Under the pieces are notes generated by a model. The model worked only from the letters and a program-made list of their open reading frames with translations, made no database searches and was not told the DNA's origin. A stretch of 59,458 bases of DNA from Gnetum montanum (Eukaryota > Streptophyta > Gnetopsida > Gnetales > Gnetaceae): positions 215,315 to 274,772 of the forward strand of contig MNCI01006577.1 in the NCBI GenBank assembly GCA_015680685.1, written 5' to 3'. Positions 21,285-33,894 of the stretch are shown piece by piece. Position numbers and translations under genes: made by a program. Each line of letters starts with the position of its first letter. The first letter of the stretch is position 1.

Positions 21285-22230
21285 ATGAAGGAAGTCAAAG
21301 GTAACAAAAACATGGCTAATGGCAATGAGTTCATAGATGCATTAGCCCAAGCAAGTTCTCAAGAAAAGAACATGACATTAAGCTTATATGACTTAATCAT
21401 GATCTCATCTACCCATCATGAGGCACTAGTGTGGATGTTGATTTCCATTTCTATCATAGAGGGCATCCCTATGAATGAGAACTTCATCCATGCAGTGATG
21501 TTTCCTCCTGTGCCACATGGATCAAGTTCCACATCCCTAGCATTTCGTAATAAGGTAATTAAGGTCAATCCTAAGAAGGGTGAGGTCACAACAGCTCTAG
21601 CATTTATCACCATACCTATTGGGAAATGCAAGATCCATAGGGTGCACATTAATGATGAGGTAGCAACAAACATAATTTTGTACACCATCGTTGACAAGGT
21701 AGGCCTCATAGACCAGGTCAAGCCAACAAAAGCCATGTGTCCAAAATTCTTCAATGGGTCACATGTTGTTATTAGGGGCATGGTCATCATAGCTTTTCTA
21801 GTAAGGGAGCAATTCCCCAACACTATTGAATTTGTCATCATAGAGGAGATGTTGAGCTTTAACTTGATACTAGCTAGACCTTGGTTAGCCCAATTATGGG
21901 TTGTCTCCTCTTCAATCCATTAGAAGATCCACCTTCCGTACAAAGGTGGTGAAGTTATCATCCATGGTGATAACATAACCCCTCTAGCCATTAACAACAT
22001 AGATATGGAGCAAGGGTTAGAGGTTTAATTTCTTGATGATGCACCTATGGAAGATAATAAAACATATGAGGCTCATGCACCCAAAGAAGTAGTGGAAGAT
22101 AATGACCTCCTAGAGGATGCCCTTTGAGTAGATTTTCCCTTTAACATGGCAAGTGAGGATTAAGGAGAATACCAAATGATACAATCTAGGCCCTACACAC
22201 TACTTAACCCACACCAAGTTAGGAAGAAAT
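21285..22230 (+). pseudogene. Aspartic protease, element B
   Basis: Open for 212 codons from 21285. Segment NMTLSLYDLIM is followed by VHINDEVATNIILYTIVDKV, in which the active site DTG has become NDE. Next are VVIRGMVIIAFLVREQFPNT and FVIIEEMLSFNLILARPWLA, where LGRPW has become LARPW. It continues past a TAG with IHLPYKGGEVIIHGD and ends NPHQVRKKLCD. The catalytic aspartate is replaced, so this copy is inactive. Confidence 0.8.
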
Positions 22231-22547
22231 TGTGTGATTAAGGTACCTCCTTAGTTCAAAACATGCTAGATGCCTGCCCACTATTTGCTTCTATGTGCCT
22301 TGTACCATACTCTCTACTTCTGTTGCATTTGTGTTACATTAGATTAGCATGTTAGCATGTTATTTGCATTTAGCTCAATTACTTAGATTACACATTTATT
22401 TACTTGGTTCTTGCATTCATATACTTTGTTCATGCACTTTCTTGTTACTTGACACTTCTGTAGTTATTTCTTTATACAACATCAGGATGCACAAAAATCA
22501 TAAAAGCCAAAATTACAAAAAAGAGAGATAGCAACACCAAGCTCACC
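22231..22547 (+). other. Post-protease segment, likely start of sense intron
   Basis: The protease reading ends in a VRKK motif. A related place in M2 reads ATGCTAGGTACTTGC, a possible splice donor; in B it is changed to ATGCTAGATGCC. The rest is AT-rich with no gene. Confidence 0.35.
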
Positions 22548-22885
22548 ATGGCCTTAAATTGGTAATGTTGCGGCCTAGAATGACCTTAAACTATCACCCT
22601 TGATCCCCATTGTGGTGGCCAAAATTACATTAAACTATCAACATGTCTCAGAATGGCCTTAAACTAGCCATATGTGGCTCAAAATGGCCTTAAACTATTG
22701 TTATCACTGCGGCCTAAAATGACCTTAAACTAGCAACACACATGGCTCGAAATAGCTTTAAACTAGCAATACATCACCTAAAATAGTTAAAACCTAGCTT
22801 CGGCCCTCCTACTATGAACTTAAACTAGCATAGGGCCTGTCAAGGCTTTAAACTAACAATAGATTTTCCATGGCTCGCAATGACC
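22548..22885 (-). repeat. Short tandem repeats after protease, element B
   Basis: About nine units, read on the minus strand as GCTAGTTTAAGGCCATTTTG followed by AGCC, at 30-45 bp spacing. They are equivalent to the arrays at 8350 and 12363 in element A. Confidence 0.8.
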
Positions 22886-23049
22886 CAAACTCACATACTC
22901 AGAGAAAATGCAGTAAAATTGTCACATAGAGATAAAAGTTTACACATTACATATAGCAAGAAATCATTCATAGCAAATGTAATTTTCATAGAAATACATA
23001 GCATGAATAGAATCACATGGAAAAAGCATAGCAAAAAAGCCTAATGGAT

Positions 23050-26000
23050 GGTACATTTGGTCAATGTCAACCAATAGTGCTAGGTGGGGGTGAAAGTTCT
23101 TCCTCCACTATGTCACTAGGGCCTACAACATTGCCTAGTACCTGCCACAGCCATTGACAAACATGCACAATTAGTAAGCAAATATACACTATGTGAGCTA
23201 ACTTAAAACACAAAACTAGCACAAAAAAAAACTAACCTAAGAGGGTTCTACATTAGTAGGTTTTGTAGGTAACTTTCCAAGACTAGCCTCCAAGTGGTGA
23301 AGGATATTAGCTTTAGAAAGTTACATCCAATGCTCTTGGCCAAAGTCCACATCCATAAGGGTCTTGCCTTTGTCCACAGTGGTCCATGTAGGTGGCTCCA
23401 TAGAAAATGTAGTAGAAGAGGCCTCTCCAAAGAGGGTGACAATCTATCTCATAGGAGAGTCACTCATGTTCATACTCTGCACAAATAAGTCATATGCCTA
23501 CTTCTCATCAGTAACCTCAAGAAACATCTCAAGGCAGTAGTGTTCGATAGAATCCTCCTTGTACCATTGCAAGTACTGTTGTTGGTGGTTCTTTTGCATC
23601 TGTCCCCACCAATAAACCTTTGTGTTGTAATTCTTCCAATCCTAGTTCTTTTGGGTGAGCAAGTCCATTTGGAGCTACTACTCTATCAACTCCCACATGG
23701 CATCATTCTTACCTTTGAGTGCTGTCTATTATCCAGCATACTCGATCTTAGAGATATGCCATATGCCATCTCCCTGCAACCTAGCCAATATGAAGTCATA
23801 TCTAGATTGAAGATCCTTGATCTTCTCATCTTGGCTAGTCATCCTCTTTTGAAGTTTGTGCATGTATTTCCATAGGTGCTCATTCAAGTGCTTGCAGACC
23901 CATAATGCCTTTGCATAGGAAATCATGCACTTATTTAATGTCTCATACATGTGACAAGATACTTGATTAACTTTAGGAGGAAGGTCAGGGAGAGGGTTTA
24001 CCTTGGCCACCTTGCTTAGATCCCACTATAACTTAGGACCTATAGGCATGCAACAATTGAACAATCTTAGCCAGAAAACTAAGCATTCAAGAAAAAAGAA
24101 AGATAGCACAAAGTAAACAACCTTGCACACATACTAAGTTGAGGGTCCACTTATTGCAAGTGGTCCACAATGTCCTTAACAATGCCTTCCATGAAGATAA
24201 ATTTATCTAGCATATATACCCATGGATTCATGCGATAAGTAGATGTGGGAATACTAGTGGAAAGATTTGATATTGTAACATAACAATGCAATCAGCATAT
24301 GGCCTAATAGCTAAAGATACTAGAGCAAATAGGGGATGATAGATGGAAATACAAGAAGATTACCTAGAAAGCCCTTAGGTGTGAGTGTAGGGGATTCACC
24401 CAACTACATACCATCAAACAAACTATCAAAATAATCTCCATTAGGGTGAAGCAACCCCACTTCCTCCAACTGCTGAAGGGCCTTCACCACCTCGTGAGGA
24501 TCATCTCCCTAAGCATCCTCTTCCTTAGCTTAAGCAAGTGCTTCATTTGTTGCTACCTCTGCTGTTGCTCTTGCAGCCCTCTCATACATGTATAGCACAT
24601 TAGTACACATAGGACATCATTAGCTAACTAATAGTGTAGCATAAAAGAAAAATATAAAAGTAGTAGTATATGCATAAATGCAACTACGGCATCTAAGAAG
24701 TTGTGCATACTAACCTGCAGCATTTGCATGCAAACTTTGAAGCTTAATGTGGATTCTTTTGCTACTTGGCTTCTTGATCTCAGGGGCAGCTTCCTCTTGA
24801 GGATGCAACCTCTTAATCTTGGCCTTGCATGGCCTCAGCATCTCTACTATATAGTGATCCACCTTGATCATGTCCTTAGTGCCAACTAGAGGACCCTTGC
24901 CTACATGATCGCATGAGTAATGTGAGTGTTCCACGGGATCCTTGGTCATTACATATAATGACTCATCAATCCCCTTTAAGAGGTCCTACATGTATGTGGT
25001 CAAGAATATATGCTTGATCCATAGCCGGAATTGTTACTCATGGTCCTACACCACCCATCACCCATCATCTCACATGACCAAGAGCTTCACAAACCTTCAC
25101 AAGTATCCTGTGAAGGATGCGAAATGGATATGGGACCTTGCCTAGAGGTTGAATTGAAGCCTAGAAATCTCTACATGCAGGCTAGTGGCTATGTACATGG
25201 CCCAGTTGAACCTCATGCCCTCTAGCAACACCTCCTTCATCACCTATGCTTGTTCCACTGCTAGGATCTTTCCTTGGAAAAGTAGCTTTGGAAAGGCATG
25301 AGTGTAGAACAAAGAGCAGAGCTTTTGTGCCTCAGGCACTAGCACATATTTGATTGGTATGCCTTTGTGAGATTGAGTGGCCTTGAACCAGTTCTCAATT
25401 TTCCCTCTATGGTCCACCTCCTTGTTGGCCTTATCAACAATCATTGGGAGATTAGCACAGATGCCAAAGAGATTAGCGAAGAAGGCCTCGCTAAGATCCA
25501 ATACTACTGTCACATCATGCACCTAGGTGATGAATTGCCTAATGTTGTTGCTAAATGAGTTGATTATGGTGACCATTTTGGCCACTAGAATACTTAGGCT
25601 AAGGGCTAAAATAGGTCCATTAACCCAGCATGCATGAGCTAAGCCATCAACGAATTTGGTGCTTTGTGGCATAGCCAGTATTATGCACCCTACACATCAT
25701 CATATTTCATGATGAGGGTGACCTTTGTGTGACCTGTGGTGATCACTGTCACCTTGACTGAGGTAATCAATGTTGTAGCACAAAGCAAAATAACATTAGC
25801 ATCATGCAAATGAGGAAAATTAAAAAGCATGCACGAGCAACCACATGAGCCAAAACATAGATACGTACGTGGTACAAATGGGGTGTGAGACGAGGGTTGC
25901 ACTGCAAGCATCTACTTGGTGTTAATATCATCAAAAATCCACTCCTCATCCAACTAGCTATGGATCTTACATCACTCATATGCCTTAAGGTATTGGGAGA

Positions 26001-26203
26001 GGTAGGCCTCTAGATTGTTTCCTACCTGCTCGATCATGATTGCTTGAACATTTGTGCATGATAAGAACACATCCATGGCAGTGTAGGTTTAGGCTAGAGC
26101 ATCCACCTCATCATGTATGCCTTATCAATTCTAAACCTAACATTAACCATGAGTCATTAGCAAGTTGCATGAGCAAGTAGTGAGAAAAACTATGAAAGTT
26201 GTA
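23050..26203 (-). pseudogene. Antisense gene of element B, 3' exons
   Basis: Minus strand, opposite to gag-pol. From 26120 downward: HDEVDALA, then VQAIMIEQVGNNLEAYLSQY, then VTVITTGHTKVTLIMKYDDV near 25700 (copy 3: VTVITSGHQ). At 25522-25244: VVLDLSEAFFANLFGI, HRGKIENWF and THAFPKLLFQGKILAVEQA. A charged tail follows (24949-24710), then a coiled-coil-like stretch near 23870-23760 and MDLLTQKN-DWKNYNTKVYWW near 23650. The penultimate exon ends at GTTAGT near 23230. The last small exon ends ELSPPPSTIG. Block order matches element A copies. Stops are mainly TAG. Its 5' exon lies beyond M2. Confidence 0.65.
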
Positions 26204-26208
26204 AAAGC
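26204..26208. other. Target site duplication of M2, left copy
   Basis: AAAGC, identical to the bases at 35352-35356 on the other side of element M2. Confidence 0.85.
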
Positions 26209-27790
26209 TATAGCAATAGAAAACATTGGTGGCTAGAACATTAAGGGGTCAATGGGCACATAGCCTAACCTCATGTTCATACAAGGGCCTTGCTAGAGGC
26301 AGAGACAGGGTGCCTTGAATGGTCTTGTTGATCAAATAGGGACTTATGGAGTGCAAATGGTGTTAATGCAAACAGTGCTAAGTGTTGGGAAATGTCAACT
26401 ATGTTAACCATGTGAATAGTGTTGAGCATAGTTGGTGTTAATAGTGTGAATAGTGCCAAGCATAGTCACATTTTTCAACAAAAAATAGGAGCGTCAACAC
26501 ATGTGGACCACCACCTAAGTGTAGTTATAGGCCAAAATGCGAATAAAATGTAAAAAAATGCAAAGAAAATGCAAGGGAGGAAGAGAGCGAAATGGAACAT
26601 TGCCCTGAATGGAGTTGAGTGTAGTTAACTCCAAAAGGGGTTTAGAAGATATGTAATGTACAACAAGCATAGTGGAGAGCATAGTCACAGTCTCAGTGGT
26701 GTTGGACCATGAATTTTGGCACTCGTTGTGGTGTTTATGCCTGCCAGGTTGGTTGTCATGGTGTACCATGGGTTGTGGTATTTAGCAAGGCTATAAGGGG
26801 GCTGTGGTGGGCCATGGTCTGCAACATTGCCTTTCTAGGTCAGTCGTGTGCCTTTGGGTCTTATTCATCCAAATGCCAAATGCCAAACTTGAAAAATGCC
26901 AACTGTTTGAAATTTGCTATCTTAGTTAAAAATGCCCATGGAAGGGGTATTTATAGGGTTAGGGTTGCTAAAAAGTGTGGATCTACTACCACATGGTAGA
27001 GGGGTAGTTGGAACTACACTTGACCCCAACTACACTTTAGAGCGTAGTCCCAATAGTTAGAAGAAATATGCCAAAACTAGTGTTTTCATGCTGACTATGT
27101 TGACTATGCTCTAGAGTGTAGTCTTAGTAGTGGAGAGTGTAGTCTTAGCACCTAGAAAAATCTACAACTTGTGTCATTATTTTGACACTTAGAAAAAATA
27201 TTGTAAAACTAATTATTATGTGTTGACTACGTTAACTACACTCTAGAGTGTAGTCCCAGCAGTGGAGAGCATAGTCTTAGCTCTTAGAAAAATTTTGTAG
27301 CTTGTGATCTTGTTTAGACACTTAGAAAAAATCTTGTAAACTAGCTATTATGTGCTGACTACGCTCTAGAGCATAGTCTCGATAGTGGAGAGCATTGTTT
27401 CAACACCTAGAAAAATTTTGTAGCTTGTGACCTTATTTAGACACTTAGCCAAAGTTGTAAGAAATTGGCTGTTAAGGTTGACTATGCTCTACTATAATGG
27501 AGAGCATAGTCTCATCATCTAGAAAATGTTTGCAGCTTGTGACCTCATTCAGACACTTAGCCAAAATTGTAGAAATTGGTTGTTGAAGCTGAATACGTTC
27601 TATTGTAGTTCTTACACTTAAACAAATTTGCAGAAAGTGTCATCATTCTGACACTTCAAAAAATTTTGCAAATTTGGTAGTTTTTGCTGACTACGCTTAA
27701 CACTTTGAAAAATTTGGACAAAGTGCCATTGTTTTGAAACAACCAAATTTGTAGTCGAGATGTCGAGACCTAAAATTTTGTGGTGTTTCA
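26209..27790 (-). mobile_element. 3' LTR of M2
   Basis: It is 1582 bp and begins at 27790 with TGAAACACCACAAAATTTTA right after the polypurine tract. A TATA box (TATAAATA on minus) is at 26948-26955. Upstream of it are several direct repeats of about 110-130 bp containing CTTAGAAAAATTTTGTAGC and GAGTGTAGTC-type palindromes, including ACTACACTCTAGAGTGTAGT at 27235-27254. Confidence 0.85.
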
Positions 27791-27807
27791 TTGGCCCCTC
27801 TTTGTTG
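27791..27807 (-). other. Polypurine tract of M2
   Basis: CAACAAAGAGGGGCCAA on the minus strand abuts the 3' LTR start. Nearly the same tract precedes the 3' LTR of element B at 43331, which confirms both LTR starts. Confidence 0.8.
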
Positions 27808-28904
27808 ATGTCTAGAGGAGTGGCCTAAGAGATGTTGACAAAGAATTGCAAAACACCATAGTAGATGTGGCATCAATATTGCTCATCAGTACTAGATTGG
27901 ATGTCATTCCACCATGTTCAAGAGTGCTATGGATAGGGATATGTTGGGGAAAAGGGTGTAGGCAATGCTATGGAGATGAAATGCAAGCAGGTGAGATGAA
28001 ATGCAAATAGTGTATCATGATGCAAGATGCAAAGTCAGCATAGTTGAGAGTGACCATGGCATGAAGTGGCTTGCCTGTAAAACATTAACCTCTCATTAGA
28101 ATGCTCATGAGAGAGTTAAAGTCAATTTGAGGCTAGCTTGGTTGTGACTATAGTGCTATCAATTTGCTTGAGGCACTTTTACTTGATCTTTGTTTTTTAA
28201 AGTTTTTTGCTTTTTTAATCTATGAGGTGAACTTGCTTTGGGTTTTGCACATTATGAGATGCTAGCTACAAAATGCTTTCCATCTAGTGGGCTACATGCC
28301 ATCTAACAAACCTTGCTTTAATGTAATCATGTTACATCTATGGGACAAGTGTTTCCTTTCCAAGATGAGTTATGTTACATCTACTTGGGCTTTGACCAGG
28401 CCATAGAGGCTCCTCATGGGATGAGTTGCATTACGTTGGCCATGGGTTCTGTGGTGTGATGTGAAGAGAGTATGCCATGTGCATTTCCAATGTGTATGCA
28501 TCAGACAGTTTGCATGCAAGGGAATGCGGAAAATACAAGAGGGTATGGGAATCTGGAAGTAAATATGTGTAGGCAAAAAAATGATGAGGGGGATGTATAC
28601 TCTTGATTGGCTTTGTTGGCCCAATCATGCACATTGGAGTCATGTGGTGACTTGTTGCTTCCATGATAAGAGCCTTTGCATGACCGCCTCTGGGGCTTCA
28701 TCCTACAAACACAACTCTAAGAAGACAAGAACCACAAAACGTGAAATGCAAGTGAAATGCTAGATGCAAAGATGCTATAGATGCATGGAAAGCTAAACTA
28801 GTTGCAAGTGCATGGGAAGCTAGTGGAAGTGCCATTGTAATGATGCTATGAGTGCCCCAAAGGTTGCATTGATGGTGGATGCTCCAAAAGATCAGCAACA
28901 TGCC
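27808..28904 (-). other. 3' untranslated region of M2
   Basis: There is no credible gene. Parts match the 3' UTR of element B, for example GTTGTGTTTGTAGGATGAAG and TCCAATGTGCATGATTGG (B: 42412-42505). M2 and B are thus close relatives at their 3' ends. Confidence 0.6.
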
Positions 28905-29180
28905 ATTTTAAAGTCTTAGTAGACCATGAACCCAGTTTAAGGTCCTGGTAGATTGTGGGATGCTAGTTTAGAGTCCTATTAGATTATAGGGTGCTAGTTT
29001 AATGTTATAGCAATTGAGTTATTATGCTAGTTTAACGGTAAGACCCAAGGACAAACTATGCTACTTTTAATATCATGGAAGACAAGTGCTATGCTAGTTT
29101 ATTATTATGGTGGATGGATATGCTAGTTTTAGTGTCATGGTAGATGGTTGTGCCAATTTTAGCATCATAGTGGATCATTT
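28905..29180 (+). repeat. Repeat array of 3' UTR type in M2
   Basis: About eight units like GCTAGTTTAATGTCATGGTA followed by GATGG, at about 30-45 bp. They correspond to the long array of element B (41115-42100). Confidence 0.75.
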
Positions 29181-29340
29181 GTATGCTTACCTTTCTTTGA
29201 TGAGGTATAGTGCTACATGCATAGCCATGTTGTGTGCTTGCAAGATCCTACAAAAATTAAGTCGAAAAACAACATCAAGTGGCAATTGTATAACAAGGTT
29301 AATGTGCATAAGTGAGAGGAAAAATGTGAAAAGTGATATT

Positions 29341-29660
29341 TTTGGGCCATTCTAGGTCACAACAATAGTTTAAGGTCATATCAAGTCATGTGTTGCCAAT
29401 TTCAGGGCCATGGCAAGTTGAAGGTGCCAGATTAAGGCCATGGTAGGCGGTACACTAGTTTAAGGCCTTTTCGGGCCACTACAAAGGGGTTGATAGTTTT
29501 AGGGACATTTCAAGCCATACATTGCTATTTTAATGCCATGGAAGGCCTTGGGGAATATTTCCAATTTAAGGCCATGATAGGCCATGATCCTAGTTTAAGG
29601 CCTTTTCAGGTGATAAAGGGGATTGCTAGTTTAAGATCTTTTTGGGCCATGTGTTTTTAT
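29341..29660 (+). repeat. Repeat array of post-protease type in M2
   Basis: About eight units of ATAGTTTAAGGCCTTTTCGG followed by GCC, the type that follows the protease in A and B. It lies only about 160 bp from the 3' UTR-type array. Confidence 0.75.
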
Positions 29661-29879
29661 AGTTTTATGATTTTTTTATTTTTATGTGTTTTTGATTTTT
29701 TTCAAATGTAATGCATAGGCTAAGTGGATGGATACATAAACAAAGCAAAAATTCATAAACAAAGTAAAGAAGTGTGTAAACTAAGTAAGAAGGTGAAATA
29801 TAAATGCATGAACAAATGCAACACAAGCAAAAACCAAAAATGCATAGCATGTGGAGGCAAGGGGTAAGCAAGTACCTAG

Positions 29880-30790
29880 CATGTTTTTGTCCAAGGGAAA
29901 GTATTGGTCATGTAGTTTCTTCCTAACTAGGCCTAGATTAGGAGGTGTGCAAGGCTTATGATCTTCTGGGAGGTTGTTGGCTTTAACCACTCATTCAGCT
30001 ATGTTAGGCTTAGGTGTTGTGTTACTTGCTACAGGTGTACTGCTAAGAAACTCCACCTCTGATACTTATCACTGTAGATGACAACTTAACCACCTTCATA
30101 TGGAAGGTGGATTTCTTGGTGGATTGGAGAAGAGATGGCCCATAGTTGAGCTAGCCAGGGCCTGCCTAGAATCAGGTTGAAGCCTGGCATCTCCTCTAGA
30201 ATAGTAAAATTTGGATGGGGAACTTCTCCCTTGCTACAAAGGCAATGTTTATTGTGCCCTTGACAGTGATTCATGATTCGTTGAAGGATTTTAGACATAT
30301 GATTTTGGTTGGCCTAATCTTGCTTGCTAAGTCTAGGTTGTCGATGATGGAGTATAGAACTATGTTTGTTGCTGCACTATCATCAATGTGAACCCTGTGA
30401 ATCATGCACAGCCCAAAGCATATGCTAATGGATAGTGAAGCTATAGTGACATTTTTTTCATTTGGGATTGATCTTAATTGCATCATCATGAAAGGCTAGG
30501 AATGTTGAATTGAATTCTTGTGGTGCAGGGGTAACATCACTACATGGATGGATGTCTCATCTACAAGGATATCTTGTGTGATAGGAATGGAGGCCAACAT
30601 TTGAGCCAATGCTTGGTAATGGGTAGATGAGGTCATGACCAGGTAATACAAGCTTAGCATTGTGTTTTTTTACTTGAGTGTTTATTTCACCTAGGTTAGT
30701 GCAAGGCAAAGTCCTTGTCATTAGCCATTATGTTAGCCTTAACCTCCTTCATGCAACTCAAGAGATGGATCTCTTATGGAGGGGACTTGC
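29880..30790 (-). pseudogene. Aspartic protease, M2
   Basis: Contains VHIDDSAATNIVLYSIIDNL (active site DDS), IICLKSFNES, then ILEEMPGFNLILGRPWLAQL with the LGRPW block intact and SSPIHQEIHLPYEGG. It ends with LVRKKLHDQYFPLDKNMLG like the element B copy. Frames are broken between about 30240 and 30290. Confidence 0.8.
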
Positions 30791-30899
30791 GCTTAGCTTG
30801 TTTGGCCTGTTTGTTGGCCATAATGCTTGGTTGTTGCTAGCTAGTTGTTGCCTTTGTTTCAACCATCGGGTTTGAATGTTGCTCATTTAGCATCTTACG

Positions 30900-33235
30900 T
30901 TGCCATTTGGTAAGCCTACCCAGGTTGCTAGTGGGGTCAGCCATTAAAGGAGAAGAGATCGACACATTGCCCACTACTGGGATTGGGGTAGGTGAGGGGC
31001 TAATGCATTATGGCACCCTAATGACAAATGGATATTTGAGAGTTATTACAGGGCTAGCTCATTGTAGCACCTTGATGAAAAAGGGTTGCTTAGTGGTTGA
31101 TGTTGCTGCATCATGCCAGTTTAACATCTTAGCAAATTGTCGTTTCTAGTTTAACATCTTAGCATACGAGTGGTTGGTTTGCTAGTTTAACATCTTAGCA
31201 GATGGTTCTTGTGGGACCCTAATCATAAAGGGTGTTGTGGGTGTCTAAGTTGGCACTTTGACCATGAAGGAGGGGTGTCTTGCTTGTGGAGGTTAAGGGG
31301 GTTCTTGCCTTACTAGGAGGCACTCGAATCACAAAATGTTGTTTCATAGGTTTGAACTTGCCTCCTATGTTGATGGAGTTTATGACATAGGGGGCGTCAT
31401 CTACATTGGGTTGGCTTGCTACATCAAGCACTAGTTTGCTCCTCTCTGTCATTCTTTATAGGTCGTCTTGGAAAGCCTGATAGTTGTCCATACTGTGATT
31501 GAAGACATGATGGTAGTCATAGAATTAGTTTAGTTGAAAGTCCTTTAAGATCAGGGACTTGTTTGGGATTGCTGAGGTGGGGTTCCTCAATAGTTCATAG
31601 TACCTATCATGTTTTTGATGGGTAGTTTCTAATACATGTTTTTATTTGATTCACCTAGTTTTTAGAAGTTACTCTACTAGCTCAGAGGATTTCATTGATA
31701 GTAGGGTATACCTTAAGCAATCCTTGCACTTAGATTAGGGCCTTGTAGTAGCTTGTGTCATGGCCTCTTCTAATGTAGGTGAATTGGTATCATAGTGGGC
31801 AACTTTGGGACCTATGGCCTTGGGCTACTTAGTCATTGGACCTTGGTTGGTTGCTTTTGCATTTGTGGCTATTATGGCTACTGTTACATTTTACTTGTGC
31901 ACGTGCTAGTTTTTGAAGGCCATGTAGGTTGGGTAATTACTTGCTTGTGCTACCTCTTCTATTCCCTTCATTTGGGAAAAGGATTAGCTGAGATACTTTA
32001 GGGCTAGGTAGTATAGTTTTGACTTGACAAAGTTGTTAACTGCATCCTTCAAGATGGCCAAGAGGTGTGTCTCTACTATGGGCTCTTGTATTTCTTATAA
32101 CAAGGTGCTCCAACATTGGAGGAATTTCAACACAGGCTCTAGGGACCCCTAATTGACTTGCATGAGTTGGTCGAGGGTTGCTTTAGGTTGTACCTGAAAC
32201 CTATCACAAATTGTCTTAAAAGGTTCTCTATGGAGGAGATTGAGCCCTTGGGTAGCAAGTGGTACCAATCAAGGGCTTTACCAATTAAGGACATGGGGAA
32301 GATGTGCATGATTTCATGTGACTAGGTTTGCAATAGCATGCACTTGGACCTAAACATGACCAAGTGTACATTGGGGTTTCCCTTACTGTTGTGCTTGGTG
32401 AGTTGAGGAAGTAATACCCTAGTTAGGAGAGTTAGTGGTGGGACTAAAGAACTTAAGGAATTATCCTAATAGAAGTCCACCACCTTGATGGTTTCAGAGA
32501 AGGTAGCTTTGAGCTAGTTGATCTCCTCCATCAAAGTTTGGATCAGTTGGAATGCTTCATCCAAGCTTGGGGATGTGCCAACTAGTTGCATTGTCTAGGC
32601 TTGTGTTGGTTGCATAGTGAAGGACTAGATTTTTGGTTACAGAGTATGCCAGTTTAATGTCATAGTAAATGGGTTTAGTTGATGTGTTGGCTGAGGGATG
32701 GACGTAGTGACCAAGGTGGGCCACACACACATGGGTTGGATTGATGTTGAGGGCACTGATGAAACAAGTGGGACATAGGATGCTTGAATTATTTAGGGCT
32801 AGGAGGTGGCCCCTGTGTCAGTGTAGGGTTGGAAAGACATGTTTGCTACCAAAATATGGAGTAATTGTTGGAAGATAGTGTAAATGGGGCTCTCACATTC
32901 AAAGCGAGCCTTGAACTCATCTTATTTTGTAAAGCTTCCTCGTAGTTGGTTCCTGTGTCATGCTCATTTGCATGGATGATTTGGGATAGCAACTAATGAT
33001 AGGACTCTATGAGTGGAATTATGTTCAATGAGGAAGGGTTGTGCTCTCATATGTTCCAGTCGACTTATTCAAAGTCCTATCTTGCCTCTATGTCAAGGCT
33101 ATCCATGGGTAATCCTACTTGGATTTTGGCACAAACAAAGTTATATTGTTCGTGGCTAAGCATGGCACACTTTGAGTGGATCATGACAGTGTCAAGTGTG
33201 TTAGACACTAATGTGGAAGGTTGACCTAGATTCAT
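30900..33235 (-). pseudogene. gag, M2
   Basis: Starts MNLGQPSTLVSN at 33235, as in element B. The core near 32590-32230 reads SLDEAFQLIQTLMEEIN, then LLPQLTKHNSKGNPNVHLVM, SHEIMHIFPMSLIGKALDWY and SSIENLLRQFVIGFRYNLK. The C-terminal half (31.2-31.9 kb) is badly broken and contains a small insertion of repeat units at 31113-31207. Many stops are TAG. Confidence 0.75.
31113..31207 (+). repeat. Three repeat units inside the gag C-terminal region of M2
   Basis: Three copies of a CTAGTTTAACATCTTAGCA unit (the first begins CCAGTTTAACATC) at 34-42 bp spacing. They resemble the 3' UTR array but lie inside the coding region. Confidence 0.6.
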
Positions 33236-33274
33236 GTTCACAAATCAAGGTGGGAGAGTTGCTATTTGCAAAAA

Positions 33275-33665
33275 AATGTGTAACTTTAAAAAAATGTAGA
33301 AAAACGTCTAAGTCTGTCGATAGTAGAAAAAAAAGGCTAAGTATAAAAATGCAAAAATTTGACTAAATGTAAAACTGCAAAAATTTGGCTAATTATGAAA
33401 ATGTAGAAAAAATGCTAAGTATGGAGATGTAAAATAAAAAATGCTAAGCATGAAAATGCAAAAGAAAAAAAATGCTAAGCATGAAACTGCAAAAAAAATG
33501 CTAAGTATAAAGATGCAAAAAAATGGTTAAGTCTACTAGTAGTAGAAAATGGCTAAGTATGAAAATGCAGAGAAAATGCTAAGTATGAAAATGCAGAAAA
33601 ATGGTTAAGTATGAAAATGCCAAAAAATGGCTAAGTGTAAAATTGTAGAAAGAAATGCTATGTAT
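33275..33665 (+). repeat. A-rich tandem repeats in M2 leader
   Basis: A dozen or so units of roughly 25-30 bp containing ATGCTAAGTATGAAAATGCA, lying between gag and the PBS. This is the 5' leader of M2. Confidence 0.7.
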
Positions 33666-33870
33666 GGAGACTATGCTCCACACCAACTACACTCTCCACT
33701 TACTACGCTCTCTACACTCAAAGACCAAACTTAGAAAAAACTAGAGAACAACGTGATTTGGTTTGCTACATGCAGTCTCAGGGAGACTGACAATGGGGAC
33801 CAATCTATACCAATAGGGGTGTAGAAAACATAAAGACAATCACAACGAAGTGCAAAGAAGGAAATGGTAG

Positions 33871-33889
33871 GGCCCTCCTTCTAGTGCCA
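33871..33889 (-). other. Primer binding site, M2
   Basis: TGGCACTAGAAGGAGGGCC on the minus strand, five bases (GTTTT) from the LTR end. Confidence 0.8.
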
Positions 33890-33894
33890 AAAAC

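Noticed and set aside
21416-21841. 141-codon minus-strand frame
   Set aside because: It is the shadow of the element B protease, which is open and recognisable on the plus strand.
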